Assembly: GCF_916619195.1 (NCBI RefSeq) | Contig: NZ_CAKAKL010000013.1 | Span: 62,001 to 126,000 of the forward strand | Direction: 5' to 3' | From: Inquilinus sp. Marseille-Q2685 | GTDB taxonomy: Bacteria > Pseudomonadota > Alphaproteobacteria > DSM-16000 > Inquilinaceae | Length of the DNA: 64,000 bases | Part shown: piece by piece, positions 1 to 7,769 of the stretch | Layout of the letters: each line of letters starts with the position of its first letter | Numbering within the stretch: the first letter of the stretch is position 1 | Notes under the pieces: generated by a model | Database searches by the model: none | What the model was told of the DNA's origin: nothing | The model's input: only the letters and a program-made list of their open reading frames with translations | Made by a program: the position numbers and the translations under genes

Positions 1-183
1 CAGGGCCGAGACCGTGCCGGTGAGGAGCGCCGCGGCCAGCAGGATCGCGGTGCCGACCGAGAGCTGCAGCGTGGTGGCGGCGAAGGGGCTGCCGGTCGCC
101 GCGGCCAGCTGGGCGTTGGCGCCGGCCTGGACCGCGAGCAACCCGCCGGCGAGCAGCGAGATCGGGACGAACAGGGTTTCCAT
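1..183 (-). CDS. DMT-family transporter (YdcZ/DUF606-like), partial
   Basis: Only the first 61 codons are inside the window; the gene runs off the left edge. The translation begins METLFVPISLLAGGLLAVQ and shows two hydrophobic helices separated by the stretch AGANAQLAAATGSPFAAT. A glycine-rich helix followed by N-x-x-L and a G-S-P turn is typical of the small YdcZ (DUF606) transporters of the drug/metabolite superfamily. The ATG at 183 is preceded by a GGAGAA ribosome site. The neighbouring glutathione transferase gene is on the same strand and ends 26 bp upstream, so the two may be cotranscribed. Substrate unknown. Family assignment is fairly sure from the N-terminus alone, but the rest of the protein cannot be seen. 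Confidence 0.6.
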   Translation of the reverse strand, partial: METLFVPISLLAGGLLAVQAGANAQLAAATGSPFAATTLQLSVGTAILLAAALLTGTVSAL

Positions 184-209
184 GGCGGCTTCTCCGACCG
201 GGCGTCCGG

Positions 210-842
210 TCAATCACGGCTGGCCAGGACAGGCACGCGCAGGCCGCGCTGCACGGCGGGCCGGGCGGCGATCGCCTCGTACCAGCGGCGCAGATTGGGG
301 CTGGAATCGAGGTCGAGGCCGATATGGACCAGCCCGGCATGGATCCAGGGCCAGCTCATGATGTCGGCGATACCGTAGGCCTCGCCCGCCAGGTGGCTGC
401 GCCGGCCGAGCGTGCCGTCCAGCACCCGGAACACCCGTGCCGCCTCGGCCTCGAAGCGGCCGATGACATACGGGATCTTCTCCGCGGCGAAGATCTTGTA
501 GTTCCAGAGCTGGCCGAGCGTGGGTCCGAGATGGGCGGCCTGGAACAGGGTCCATTGCAGCGCCGTCAGCCGCTCCCCCGCATCGGCCGGCAGCAGCTTG
601 CCGGAGCGCTCGGCGAGATAGGTCAGGATCGCGCCGCTCTCGAACACGGTGCGGCCGCGGTCCGGGTCGGTGATCACCGGGATCTTGTTGTTCGGGTTCA
701 GCGCCAGGAAGGCGGGCTCGCGCTGTTCGCCGCGCTCGATGTCGACGGCGTGCACCTCATAGGGCAGGCCGGTCTCCTCGAGCATGATCGAGGCCTTGTG
801 CCCGTTCGGCGTCTGCCAGGTGTAGAGCTGGATCGGGGTCAT
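210..842 (-). CDS. Glutathione S-transferase (YfcG-like)
   Basis: A cytosolic protein of 210 residues with the canonical GST layout. The N-terminal thioredoxin-like half starts IQLYTWQTPNGHKASIMLEE and carries the NPNNKIPVI segment with the cis-proline, then the FESGAI motif that binds the glutathione gamma-glutamyl group. The all-helical C-terminal half includes the FQAAHLGPTLGQLWN stretch typical of the YfcG/Ure2-like disulfide-bond oxidoreductase group. Two ATGs are adjacent (845 and 842). The second has the better spacing from the GGAGAG ribosome site, so I use it. The gene is divergent from a LysR regulator at 958, the usual arrangement for a regulator and its target. A hairpin that would bury its ribosome site lies just upstream (848-883). 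Physiological substrate unknown. Confidence 0.88.
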   Translation of the reverse strand: MTPIQLYTWQTPNGHKASIMLEETGLPYEVHAVDIERGEQREPAFLALNPNNKIPVITDPDRGRTVFESGAILTYLAERSGKLLPADAGERLTALQWTLFQAAHLGPTLGQLWNYKIFAAEKIPYVIGRFEAEAARVFRVLDGTLGRRSHLAGEAYGIADIMSWPWIHAGLVHIGLDLDSSPNLRRWYEAIAARPAVQRGLRVPVLASRD

Positions 843-847
843 CATCG

Positions 848-883
848 TCTCTCCAAGGCGGGCCAGCCCCGCCGCTGGAGAGA
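848..883 (-). promoter_or_regulatory. Leader hairpin that buries the GST ribosome site
   Basis: TCTCTCCA at 848-855 and TGGAGAGA at 876-883 are perfect 8-base inverted arms. Inside them GGCGGG (857-862) pairs with CCCGCC (868-873) around a 5-base loop. In the transcript of the gene starting at 842 the downstream arm contains the GGAGAG ribosome-binding sequence, so the folded leader would hide it. This may be an RNA switch or thermosensor; that role is inference, while the pairing is directly visible. Confidence 0.45.
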
Positions 884-921
884 AGATGAAGGGTGCACTG
901 ACGCAGTTCGATCTGTGATAC

Positions 922-938
922 TGCAGCGATCATCTGCA
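922..938. promoter_or_regulatory. Possible LysR operator (TGCAG-N7-CTGCA)
   Basis: A 5-base inverted repeat with a 7-base centre lies in the 115-bp gap between the divergent GST and LysR genes, 19 bp before the LysR start. LysR proteins usually bind short dyads of this form in such gaps. The fit to the T-N11-A rule is loose, so this is only a candidate. Confidence 0.3.
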
Positions 939-957
939 TCTATGCACAGGATGATCC

Positions 958-1869
958 ATGGACAGCCGGCTGGATTGGGAGGACCTGCACACCGTGCTGG
1001 CGGTGGCCGAGGCCGGGTCGCTGGCGGGCGCCGCCCGGCGGCTGGGCGTCAACCACACCACGGTACTGCGCCGGATCGGCGGCTTCGAGCAGCGGCTGGG
1101 CCTGCGGCTGTTCGACCGGCTGCCCGGGGGCTATGCCCTGACCGCGGGCGGCGAGGAGCTGGCGGCGGCGGCCCGCGGCATGGCGGCGACGGTCGAGGCG
1201 CTGGAGCGCCGCCTGGCCGGCCAGGACCTGCGGCTGGAAGGCACGCTGCGGATGGCGCCGGCCGACACGCTGACGGCCTCGCTGCTGCCGCCGCTGCTGG
1301 CCCAGTTCCGCGAGCTGCATCCCGGCATCGTGCTGGAGGTGACCCCCGCCAACCTGATGGCGAACCTGACTCGGCGCGACGCCGACGTCGCCGTCCGGCC
1401 GGTGCTGGACCCGCCGGAGACGCTCGTCGGCCGCCGTGTCGCCGGCATCGCCTTTGCCGCCTACGCCGCCGCGAGCCACCCGGCAGTACGGGCGGGAGCG
1501 GCCGACCCGGCGGCCCATCCCTGGGTGGCGCCGGACGACAGCCTGGCCGGCACCGCCGTCGCCCGCTGGATGCGCCAGGCGCTGCCGGACGCGGCGATCG
1601 CGCTGCGCACGGATTCGCTGGTCGAGATCCGCAACGCGGCCCTTGCCGGGATCGGCCTGGCCGCCCTGCCCTGCTATCTCGGCGACACGTCCGAGGGGCT
1701 GGTGCGCATCGCCACGCCGACCGTGCCCGAAGGCGCGGCGCTGTGGGTGCTGACCCACGAGGACCTGCGACGCACCGCCCGGGTCAGCGCCTTCACCGAA
1801 TTCATGGCCGCCGCCCTGGCCCGCCGGCGCGACCTGCTGGAGGGACGGCGGCCTGTCGTGGCAGGGTGA
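958..1869 (+). CDS. LysR-family transcriptional regulator
   Basis: 303 residues, the usual LysR length. The winged helix-turn-helix occupies about residues 5-65 (LHTVLAVAEAGSLAGAARRL, then HTTVLRRIGGFEQRLGLRLFDR). The periplasmic-binding-like co-inducer domain follows from about residue 90, beginning LRMAPADTLTASLLPPLL. The ATG at 958 has an AGGA ribosome site 7 bp upstream. The gene is divergent from the glutathione transferase and 32 bp upstream of a VOC protein on the same strand, so it probably controls one or both. The effector cannot be read from the sequence. Confidence 0.9.
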   Translation: MDSRLDWEDLHTVLAVAEAGSLAGAARRLGVNHTTVLRRIGGFEQRLGLRLFDRLPGGYALTAGGEELAAAARGMAATVEALERRLAGQDLRLEGTLRMAPADTLTASLLPPLLAQFRELHPGIVLEVTPANLMANLTRRDADVAVRPVLDPPETLVGRRVAGIAFAAYAAASHPAVRAGAADPAAHPWVAPDDSLAGTAVARWMRQALPDAAIALRTDSLVEIRNAALAGIGLAALPCYLGDTSEGLVRIATPTVPEGAALWVLTHEDLRRTARVSAFTEFMAAALARRRDLLEGRRPVVAG

Positions 1870-1901
1870 GGCCAGTGTCCCAGGACCGTCGGAGGAACCC
1901 C

Positions 1902-2249
1902 ATGGCCGTCAAACGGATCGTCACCAACATCGCCACCGGCGACGTCGGCCGGGCGCAGGCCTTCTACGGCGACCTGCTGGGCCTGCATCTGGCCATGGAC
2001 ATGGGCTGGATCCTGACCTTCACCGCCGACGGGACGATGACGCCGCAGCTCAGCGTGATGAGCGAGGGCGGATCCGGCACGCCGGTGCCGGACATCTCGA
2101 TCGAGGTCGACGACGTCGATGCGGTGCACCGCAAGGCGGTGGCGATGGGCCTGGCGATCGAATACGGCCCGGCCGACGAGCCCTGGGGCGTGCGCCGCTT
2201 CTATGTCCGCGACCCGTTCGGCCGGCTGGTCAACATCCTGACGCACTGA
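1902..2249 (+). CDS. VOC (glyoxalase/bleomycin resistance) family protein
   Basis: A 115-residue single-domain protein of the vicinal oxygen chelate fold. It starts MAVKRIVTNIATGDVGRAQAFY, where the D-x-x-R-A-x-x-FY helix is typical, and ends with the RRFYVRDPFGRLVNIL strand that closes the paired beta-alpha-beta-beta-beta units. One domain per chain implies a dimer. A GGAGGA ribosome site at 1891-1896 fixes the start. It follows the LysR gene by 32 bp on the same strand. Members of this family include lyases, dioxygenases and resistance proteins; nothing here decides among them. Confidence 0.82.
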   Translation: MAVKRIVTNIATGDVGRAQAFYGDLLGLHLAMDMGWILTFTADGTMTPQLSVMSEGGSGTPVPDISIEVDDVDAVHRKAVAMGLAIEYGPADEPWGVRRFYVRDPFGRLVNILTH

Positions 2250-2300
2250 GCCCGGGCAACTGGATGAAGAGGCTGAGCCACGTCGGGCCTCCGATTTTCC

Positions 2301-2388
2301 TGTCATTGCCAGGCTTGACCCGGCAATCCAGGGCCACCCGGAGCGGCTTCGACATCTCTGGATGCCCGGGTCAAGCCCGGGCATGACA
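2301..2388. repeat. Inverted pair of REP-like palindromic repeats
   Basis: A roughly 31-base element at 2301-2331 (core GGCTTGACCCGG) and a near-identical copy in opposite orientation at 2357-2388 (core CCGGGTCAAGCCCGGGCAT) flank about 25 bp. Each half is itself GC-rich and partly palindromic. The sequence resembles short dispersed repeats I know from alphaproteobacterial intergenic DNA. It sits between the convergent VOC gene and the secreted-protein gene, where the pair would also fold into a long transcript hairpin able to stop transcription from either side. Confidence 0.6.
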
Positions 2389-2423
2389 ATAAATAGACAG
2401 ACGCCCCGCTAAGCCGAACCGGG

Positions 2424-3668
2424 TCAGTTGATCCAGACCGCGAAGCTGATGAACTCGCCCTCGAAGGCCTCGGTCGCCTGCTCCCAGAACGAGCGGTCGC
2501 TGACCGGGCCGTCCTCGAGATAGGGCACCATGTCGGTGCCGGTCAGCAGCAGCACCAGGTCGAAGGGCTGCGGCGACTCCAGCAGGCGGCGCAGGTTGAA
2601 GCCCTGGTCGAAGCGCCAATGCGGCAGCAGCTTGTCGCCGTTCAGGATCGCCTCGGATTCCACCATCAGCGCGAGCCAGGACTCGATGCGATCGTCGGTG
2701 ATCGTCATGCCGGGGATCAGGCTTGCCTGCTTCGCGTTCGGCAGCCATTCGCGGTCGTCGTCGGTCTCGGCCCGGATCGACGCCCACATCTCGCGGCTGA
2801 GCTTCGCCGCGGCCAGCAGATGCTCACGCGCCCGCGGCAGCCGGTCGGCCTCCGCCACCGGCCAGTTCAGCAGGTGGATCCAGGCGATGGCGTCGGCGAT
2901 CCGCCCGTCTTCCGCCCCGGTGAACAGGCCCTCGACCGGCAGGGTCAGCGCCGCGGCCAGCGGCGAATCCGGCTTCGGGAACAGGAGATGCGCGGCGGCG
3001 TCGAAGCTGCGGTGCCAGTCGCGCGCCAGCAGGAACTCGGCGCCGGCGCGCAACACATGGGTGTAGGCGCGCAGCCACAGCACGTCGCCGGTGTCGAAGG
3101 TGATCACCAGCTTGCCGGCATTGGCCGGATCGCCCTGCCCGCCCAGCAGCACGGCGCTGTACACGTCGTAGAGCGTGGCCTGGCCCCGGCCCTTGCCGGC
3201 GAGGTCGAGCTTCACCCGGCCCATGGCCATGGGCAGCTTCACCGGCCGGTCGCCCAGCGGCTGCAGCGTGCGGTCGACCGCGTCGAGGTCGTCGACCAGC
3301 GCCTGCAGGATGGCGCGGGCGTCCTCGTAGCGGATCACCTCCGGGTTCGGGTTCGGCGGCACCGGCATGGTCAGCAGCGGCACCGTCATCATCGGGTCTT
3401 CCGGCGGCCGGAAGCCGTAGCGGTACAGCGCCTGGCTGAACCGCTCGGTCGCCTTGGCCAGGCGGATCAGGCCGAGCCCGGCGATCGCCTCGGCATCGTC
3501 CGGCGTCTTCGCCAGGACCGCCGCCAGGGCCTTCTCGCCCTCGGCGACCGCGCCGGCATAGAGATGCTTCTGCGTCAGCTCCGCCGGCGTCGCGGCCGAA
3601 GCCGGCGCTGCCACCAGGTGCAGGGCCAGAGCCGCCGCCAGGCAGGCCAAGCCCTTCGCCCAAATCAA
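2424..3668 (-). CDS. Secreted protein of unknown function with a TPR-like N-terminus
   Basis: About 414 residues if translation starts at the TTG at 3668, which has CAGGA 8 bp upstream and leads straight into a clean signal peptide (IWAKGLACLAAALALH, cleaved after PASA). A GTG at 3722 is possible but adds an odd 18-residue leader. After the signal, residues about 25-75 look like TPR helices (AVAEGEKALAAVLAKTPDDAEAI). The rest is helical with many Trp and acidic residues and no motif I recognise. The C-terminus has a hydrophobic DLVLLLTGTDMVPYLEDG stretch. Probably periplasmic. The gene is convergent with the VOC gene and followed by a REP pair. Confidence 0.7.
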   Translation of the reverse strand: MIWAKGLACLAAALALHLVAAPASAATPAELTQKHLYAGAVAEGEKALAAVLAKTPDDAEAIAGLGLIRLAKATERFSQALYRYGFRPPEDPMMTVPLLTMPVPPNPNPEVIRYEDARAILQALVDDLDAVDRTLQPLGDRPVKLPMAMGRVKLDLAGKGRGQATLYDVYSAVLLGGQGDPANAGKLVITFDTGDVLWLRAYTHVLRAGAEFLLARDWHRSFDAAAHLLFPKPDSPLAAALTLPVEGLFTGAEDGRIADAIAWIHLLNWPVAEADRLPRAREHLLAAAKLSREMWASIRAETDDDREWLPNAKQASLIPGMTITDDRIESWLALMVESEAILNGDKLLPHWRFDQGFNLRRLLESPQPFDLVLLLTGTDMVPYLEDGPVSDRSFWEQATEAFEGEFISFAVWIN

Positions 3669-3810
3669 GACAATCGTCCTGCAGAAAAGTGAATCGGATT
3701 CACTTCGACGGAGGGAAATCACGCCAGTCGCCTTTCAATATTCACAGCAACCGGACCAGAAGATCCCTCAACTTCATGTCACAATTCAGGCAGGCTCGAG
3801 GCCTGGAAAC

Positions 3811-4563
3811 TCAGATTCCCTTCTCGGTATCCGGCGCCACGAGGGCGGTGCTGCCATAGCCGAGATCGCGCAGCTGGCGCGGGATGCCGTCGCGGACATG
3901 GCCGCTGCCGGCCAGCACCACGACCAGCGGCGTCCCGGCCGCCCGTGCCTCGGCGATCCGCGCCGCCATCGCCCGGTCCCACAGCAGCTGGATCTCGACG
4001 AAGCGGCGGAAGCCGCGGTTGAGGGCGTCGCCCTCCGCCGTCCGGCCGTGCCCGGCGAAGGCGGCGGCGAGATACCGGTTGTAGTCCGGCGACGGCGGCA
4101 CCGGCCGGCCGAGATCGAGCTCCGGCCAAGCCTGCAGCGCCGACCAGCCGTCCTTTCCGACCGCGCGCACGACGTCGCGGTCGACATTCAGCGCGATCAG
4201 CGGGATGCGGTTCATCCGGGCGAAGGCGAAGATCGGCCGATACAAGGCGAAATCGAAGCCCCAGGAGCGGTCCCAGTCGACCTCGTGCAGGAAGGTGGCC
4301 TCGTCGAGCCGGCCTTCGGTCCAGGCGTCGAGCGCGGCCTGGCGGCTGCGGGGCACCATCTCCAGCCCGATGGCGAGGCCGGGCTCGTCCTCCCGCAGCG
4401 CCGCGATCCGCTGCAGCTGCCAGTGATGATCCGCCACGCGGTCATGGGTCTCGCCCAGCAGCACGACGCCGCCATCCGGCCGCGCCGGGGCGGGCGCGGC
4501 GCAGCCGGCCGCGGACCAGCCGAGCAGCCCGGCCAGAGCCAGGGCCAGGATCCTCCCCTTCAT
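3811..4563 (-). CDS. ChaN-like heme-binding lipoprotein
   Basis: 250 residues. The signal peptide GRILALALAGLLGWSAAGC ends in a probable lipobox cysteine, so an outer- or inner-membrane lipoprotein is expected. The ChaN/DUF399 domain starts with GGVVLLGETHDRVADHHWQL, which holds the family's G-E-x-H-D motif and the double histidine. Further family-like blocks are IGLEMVPRSRQ, EVDWDRSWGFDFALYRPIF and VVLAGSGHVRDGIPRQL. Known ChaN proteins bind heme at the cell surface and take part in iron uptake. Of the two close ATGs (4569 and 4563), the second has proper spacing to GGAAG. No heme transporter lies nearby, so its partner is unclear. Confidence 0.82.
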   Translation of the reverse strand: MKGRILALALAGLLGWSAAGCAAPAPARPDGGVVLLGETHDRVADHHWQLQRIAALREDEPGLAIGLEMVPRSRQAALDAWTEGRLDEATFLHEVDWDRSWGFDFALYRPIFAFARMNRIPLIALNVDRDVVRAVGKDGWSALQAWPELDLGRPVPPSPDYNRYLAAAFAGHGRTAEGDALNRGFRRFVEIQLLWDRAMAARIAEARAAGTPLVVVLAGSGHVRDGIPRQLRDLGYGSTALVAPDTEKGI

Positions 4564-4732
4564 CGCCATTCTTCCGCTCCCTCCGCCACCCGTCTCATGT
4601 GGCAGCCTTCGCTGCCGACGGCAACCGCTTCGCCGCGACGACGGGCAGGGTTGCGCCAAGCCGCGGAAATCGCGAGCTATGACACCGGTTCAAGGGCGAC
4701 GGAGTCGCGATGACGGCAGGACGGGCAAGGGC

Positions 4733-6700
4733 ATGACCGATATCGCGCAGGCGGTCATCGAATTCATCGGCCAGCATCCGCATTGGGCCGGCCTCCTGAT
4801 CTTCCTGATCGCCCTGACCGAATCCGTGGCGGTGGTCGGGCTGTTCATCCCCGGCTCGCCGATCCTGATCGGCGTCGGCGCCGTGGTCGGGCTCGGCCAC
4901 CTGCCGCTCTGGCCCATGCTGGTCTGGGCCACCGCTGGGGCGATCCTCGGCGACGGCGTGTCCTACGAGTTGGGGCGGCGCTGGCGCGGCACCATCCTCG
5001 GCGTGTGGCCGATGAGCCGCTACCCGGGGCTGGTCGCGCGCGGCGAGGCCTTCTTCCGGCGGCATGGCGGCAAGAGCATCGCCCTGGGCCGCTTCCTTCC
5101 GATGCTGCGGCCGATGATCCCGATGGTCGCCGGCGCGCTGGGCCTGCGGCCGGGGCTGTTCTACGCCGTCAACATCGCCTCGGCGATCGTCTGGGCGCCG
5201 GCCCACATCCTGGGCGGCGCGCTGCTGGGGGCGTCGCTGGGCGCACTCGGCGCCGTCAGCGGCCGGCTGGTGGCGCTGCTGGCCGTGCTGGCGCTGACGC
5301 TGTGGCTGCTGGTCGTCGTCACCCGCTGGATCTGGCGCCGGCTGGTGCCGCTGCTGGGCTGGACGCAGCTCGCGATCCACCGCTGGGCGTCGGCCCGCGG
5401 CAGCCGGCCCGCCCGCCTGCTGGCGCGGCTGGCCGACCCCGATGAGCCGGATCTGCGCGTGATGGCGGCGCTGGGCGTCGTGGTGCTGGTGCTGGTGGCC
5501 GGCTTCGTCAACCTGCTGCGACTGGTGGCCCAGGGCGGGATGGCCCGGGCCGACGGCGCGATCAGCACCTTCGTCCAGGCGCTGCGCACGCCCTGGGGCG
5601 ACACGGCCCTGACCATCGTGACCATGCTGGGCGACGGCACCACCATCACCGCCCTGGTGGTCGCGACCATCGGCTGGCTGGTGCTGCACCGGGCCTGGCA
5701 CCGGGCCGGCGGCGTCGCCATCGCGATCGCCGTCACCGCCGCCTTCGTGCCGCTGGTGAAGGGACGGCTGCAGATCGCCCGGCCGACCGACCTCTACAGC
5801 GGCGCCGACGCCTTCAGCTTCCCCAGCGGCCATGCCTCCTTCTCCGCCGTGCTGTACGGCATCCTGGGCTGGCTGGTGGCCCGCGGACTGCCCGGCCGCT
5901 GGCAGTTGCTGCCGCTGACCATCGCCGCCGGGCTGATCGGGCTGGTCTGCGCCTCGCGCGTCTACCTGGCCGCGCACTGGCCGTCCGATGTCGCCGCCGG
6001 GCTGATCTTCGGCCTGGGCATGACCATCGCCTTCGCCATGGTCTTCCGCCTGGCCGATCCGCAGCGGATCCGGCCGCGCCGCTTCGCCCTGGCGCTGGTG
6101 CTGGCCGTGGCGGTCGCCGGCGGCGCCCATGTCGCCACCGGCTATCACCACGCCGCGGCGATGTACGTCCCGCGCGAGACCACGGCAGCGATCCCGGCCG
6201 CGGAGTGGCGGGCGGAGGGCTGGCGCCGCCTGCCGCAGCGCCGGATCGACCTGGAGGGCGAGGCCGAGCAGCCCTTCCTGCTGCAATGGGCCGGGCCGCC
6301 GGAAGCGCTGGCCGCCGCCCTCGCCCCTGCCGGCTGGACCGAGCCGCCCGGCTGGACCCTGGCGAACGCCCTCCGCTTCCTCGACGACGGCGCCAACGCC
6401 CGGACCCTGCCGGTGCCGCCGGTGCTGCAGGACGGGCGGATGCCGGTGCTGACCCTGATCCGGCCCGACGCCGGCGGCGCGAATCGCCAGGTGCTGAGGC
6501 TGTGGCCGTCGGGCTTCGCGCTGGAGGGCGGCCCGCCGATCCTGCTGGCGGCGCCGGGGGTCGAGACGATCCACCACCCGCTTGGCCTGGTCAGCGCCAT
6601 CGACGCCGAGGACGAGGCGCCGCTGCCGGACCTGCCGGAGCTGTCGCGCCTGCCGAATGCCGTCTCCCCCACGCCCGGCCTGGTTCTGGCCCAACCGTAA
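4733..6700 (+). CDS. DedA (VTT) - PAP2 phosphatase - LssY C-terminal fusion protein
   Basis: 655 residues in three parts. Residues about 5-200 are a DedA/VTT membrane domain (FIGQHPHWAGLLIFLIAL, GLFIPGSPILIGVGAVVG, and the GRFLPMLRPMIPMVAGAL block with its family Arg and Pro). Residues about 250-450 are a PAP2 phosphatase with all three signature motifs: KGRLQIARP, PSGH at 364-367 and SRVYLAAHWPSD. Residues about 480-650 form a soluble LssY-type domain (VLQDGRMPVLTLIRP, LRLWPSGFALEGG). DedA proteins move lipids such as undecaprenyl phosphate between leaflets, and PAP2 enzymes dephosphorylate lipid pyrophosphates. A combined lipid-carrier recycling role is likely but inferred. ATG at 4733 is preceded by AAGG. 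Confidence 0.88.
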   Translation: MTDIAQAVIEFIGQHPHWAGLLIFLIALTESVAVVGLFIPGSPILIGVGAVVGLGHLPLWPMLVWATAGAILGDGVSYELGRRWRGTILGVWPMSRYPGLVARGEAFFRRHGGKSIALGRFLPMLRPMIPMVAGALGLRPGLFYAVNIASAIVWAPAHILGGALLGASLGALGAVSGRLVALLAVLALTLWLLVVVTRWIWRRLVPLLGWTQLAIHRWASARGSRPARLLARLADPDEPDLRVMAALGVVVLVLVAGFVNLLRLVAQGGMARADGAISTFVQALRTPWGDTALTIVTMLGDGTTITALVVATIGWLVLHRAWHRAGGVAIAIAVTAAFVPLVKGRLQIARPTDLYSGADAFSFPSGHASFSAVLYGILGWLVARGLPGRWQLLPLTIAAGLIGLVCASRVYLAAHWPSDVAAGLIFGLGMTIAFAMVFRLADPQRIRPRRFALALVLAVAVAGGAHVATGYHHAAAMYVPRETTAAIPAAEWRAEGWRRLPQRRIDLEGEAEQPFLLQWAGPPEALAAALAPAGWTEPPGWTLANALRFLDDGANARTLPVPPVLQDGRMPVLTLIRPDAGGANRQVLRLWPSGFALEGGPPILLAAPGVETIHHPLGLVSAIDAEDEAPLPDLPELSRLPNAVSPTPGLVLAQP

Positions 6701-6719
6701 CCTACGGGGCTGAGCCGCT

Positions 6720-6748
6720 GCGGCATGGGGTAGCGGCAGCCATGCCGC
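6720..6748 (+). terminator. Possible hairpin terminator after the PAP2 gene
   Basis: GCGGCATGG at 6720-6728 pairs perfectly with CCATGCCGC at 6740-6748 around an 11-base loop, 20 bp after the stop codon. There is no T run, so any termination would be Rho-dependent or weak. Confidence 0.35.
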
Positions 6749-6835
6749 CCCTGCCCTGGACGGATGCTGCGGCGCACCGCATGATGCGATCGCGATCCGT
6801 TCTCAAGGATCGATCTCTTCAAACCAGGTGCTGCC

Positions 6836-7588
6836 ATGTCCACGGCCCCGACGGACGAGCCGAAGACCCTGATCCTGACCGGCGCCAGCCGCGGCATCGG
6901 CCATGCCACGGTGAAGCGCTTCAGCGCCGCCGGCTGGCGGGTGATCACCGTCTCGCGCCAGGCTTTCTCCAAGGAGTGCCCCTGGCATGCGGGCGAGGAG
7001 AACCACGTCCAGCTCGACCTCGCCGACCTAGACGGGATCGAGCAGGGCCTGTCCGCCCTGCGCGCGCGGCTGCCGCACGGCCGGCTGGACGCGCTGGTCA
7101 ACAATGCCGGCATCTCGCCCAAGCTGCCCGGCGGCAAGCGCATGGGCGTGCTGGACACCGACTATGCGACCTGGATGCACGTCTTCAACGTCAACCTGTT
7201 CGCCACCGCCCTCCTGGCCCGCGGGCTGTTCGAGCCGCTGCGCGCCGCCAAAGGGTCGATCATCAACGTGACCTCGATCGCCGGCAGCCGGGTGCATCCC
7301 TTCGCCGGGCCCGCCTATGCCACCTCGAAGGCGGCGCTGGCGGCGCTGACCCGCGAGATGGCGCACGAGTTCGGCGCCCATGGCGTGCGGGTGAACGCCA
7401 TCGCGCCGGGCGAGATCGACACCTCGATCCTGTCGCCGGGCACCGAGGCCATGGTCGACAGCGAGATCCCGATGAAGCGGCTGGGCAAGCCGGAGGAGGT
7501 CGCCGCAACGATCATGTTCCTCTGCACCTCCGGTTCGTCCTACATTACCGGGGCCGAGGTACACATCAACGGCGGCCAGCATGTGTGA
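6836..7588 (+). CDS. Short-chain dehydrogenase/reductase (SDR)
   Basis: 250 residues with the classical SDR pattern: TGASRGIG cofactor loop at about residue 15, NNAG at about 88, NVTSIAGS with the catalytic serine, and Y-A-T-S-K with the catalytic tyrosine and lysine. It ends with the ITGAEVHINGGQ block typical of FabG-like members. The residue after the second strand (VSRQA) suggests an NADP(H) preference, weakly. It is a soluble NAD(P)-dependent oxidoreductase of unknown substrate. It precedes the ABC importer genes by 180 bp on the same strand and may belong with them. Confidence 0.88.
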   Translation: MSTAPTDEPKTLILTGASRGIGHATVKRFSAAGWRVITVSRQAFSKECPWHAGEENHVQLDLADLDGIEQGLSALRARLPHGRLDALVNNAGISPKLPGGKRMGVLDTDYATWMHVFNVNLFATALLARGLFEPLRAAKGSIINVTSIAGSRVHPFAGPAYATSKAALAALTREMAHEFGAHGVRVNAIAPGEIDTSILSPGTEAMVDSEIPMKRLGKPEEVAATIMFLCTSGSSYITGAEVHINGGQHV

Positions 7589-7769
7589 CGCCCATTCGAT
7601 ACGGCTACTGGCGTGGCCGTCTGGCGGCGGTTTCTCCGCTTCCGGTGCCCACGGACTATAACGTCCGCTGCGCTCCGGTTCTCGAAACCACCACCAGCCG
7701 ACTCACGCCAGCGCCGTCTCGAACGGGCGCCGATCGGCCCCAGGCCGCAAAAAACAGGGAGTGTCCGTC

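Noticed and set aside
324-2249. One long frame joining the region of the LysR gene to the VOC protein as a fusion
   Set aside because: Only its last 115 codons are real (VOC), starting at 1902 with its own GGAGGA site; the rest is out of frame with the LysR gene.
4595-6694. 699-codon minus-strand frame opposite the PAP2 gene
   Set aside because: Low-complexity Gln/Arg/Gly sequence opposite a protein with three catalytic motifs; a shadow.
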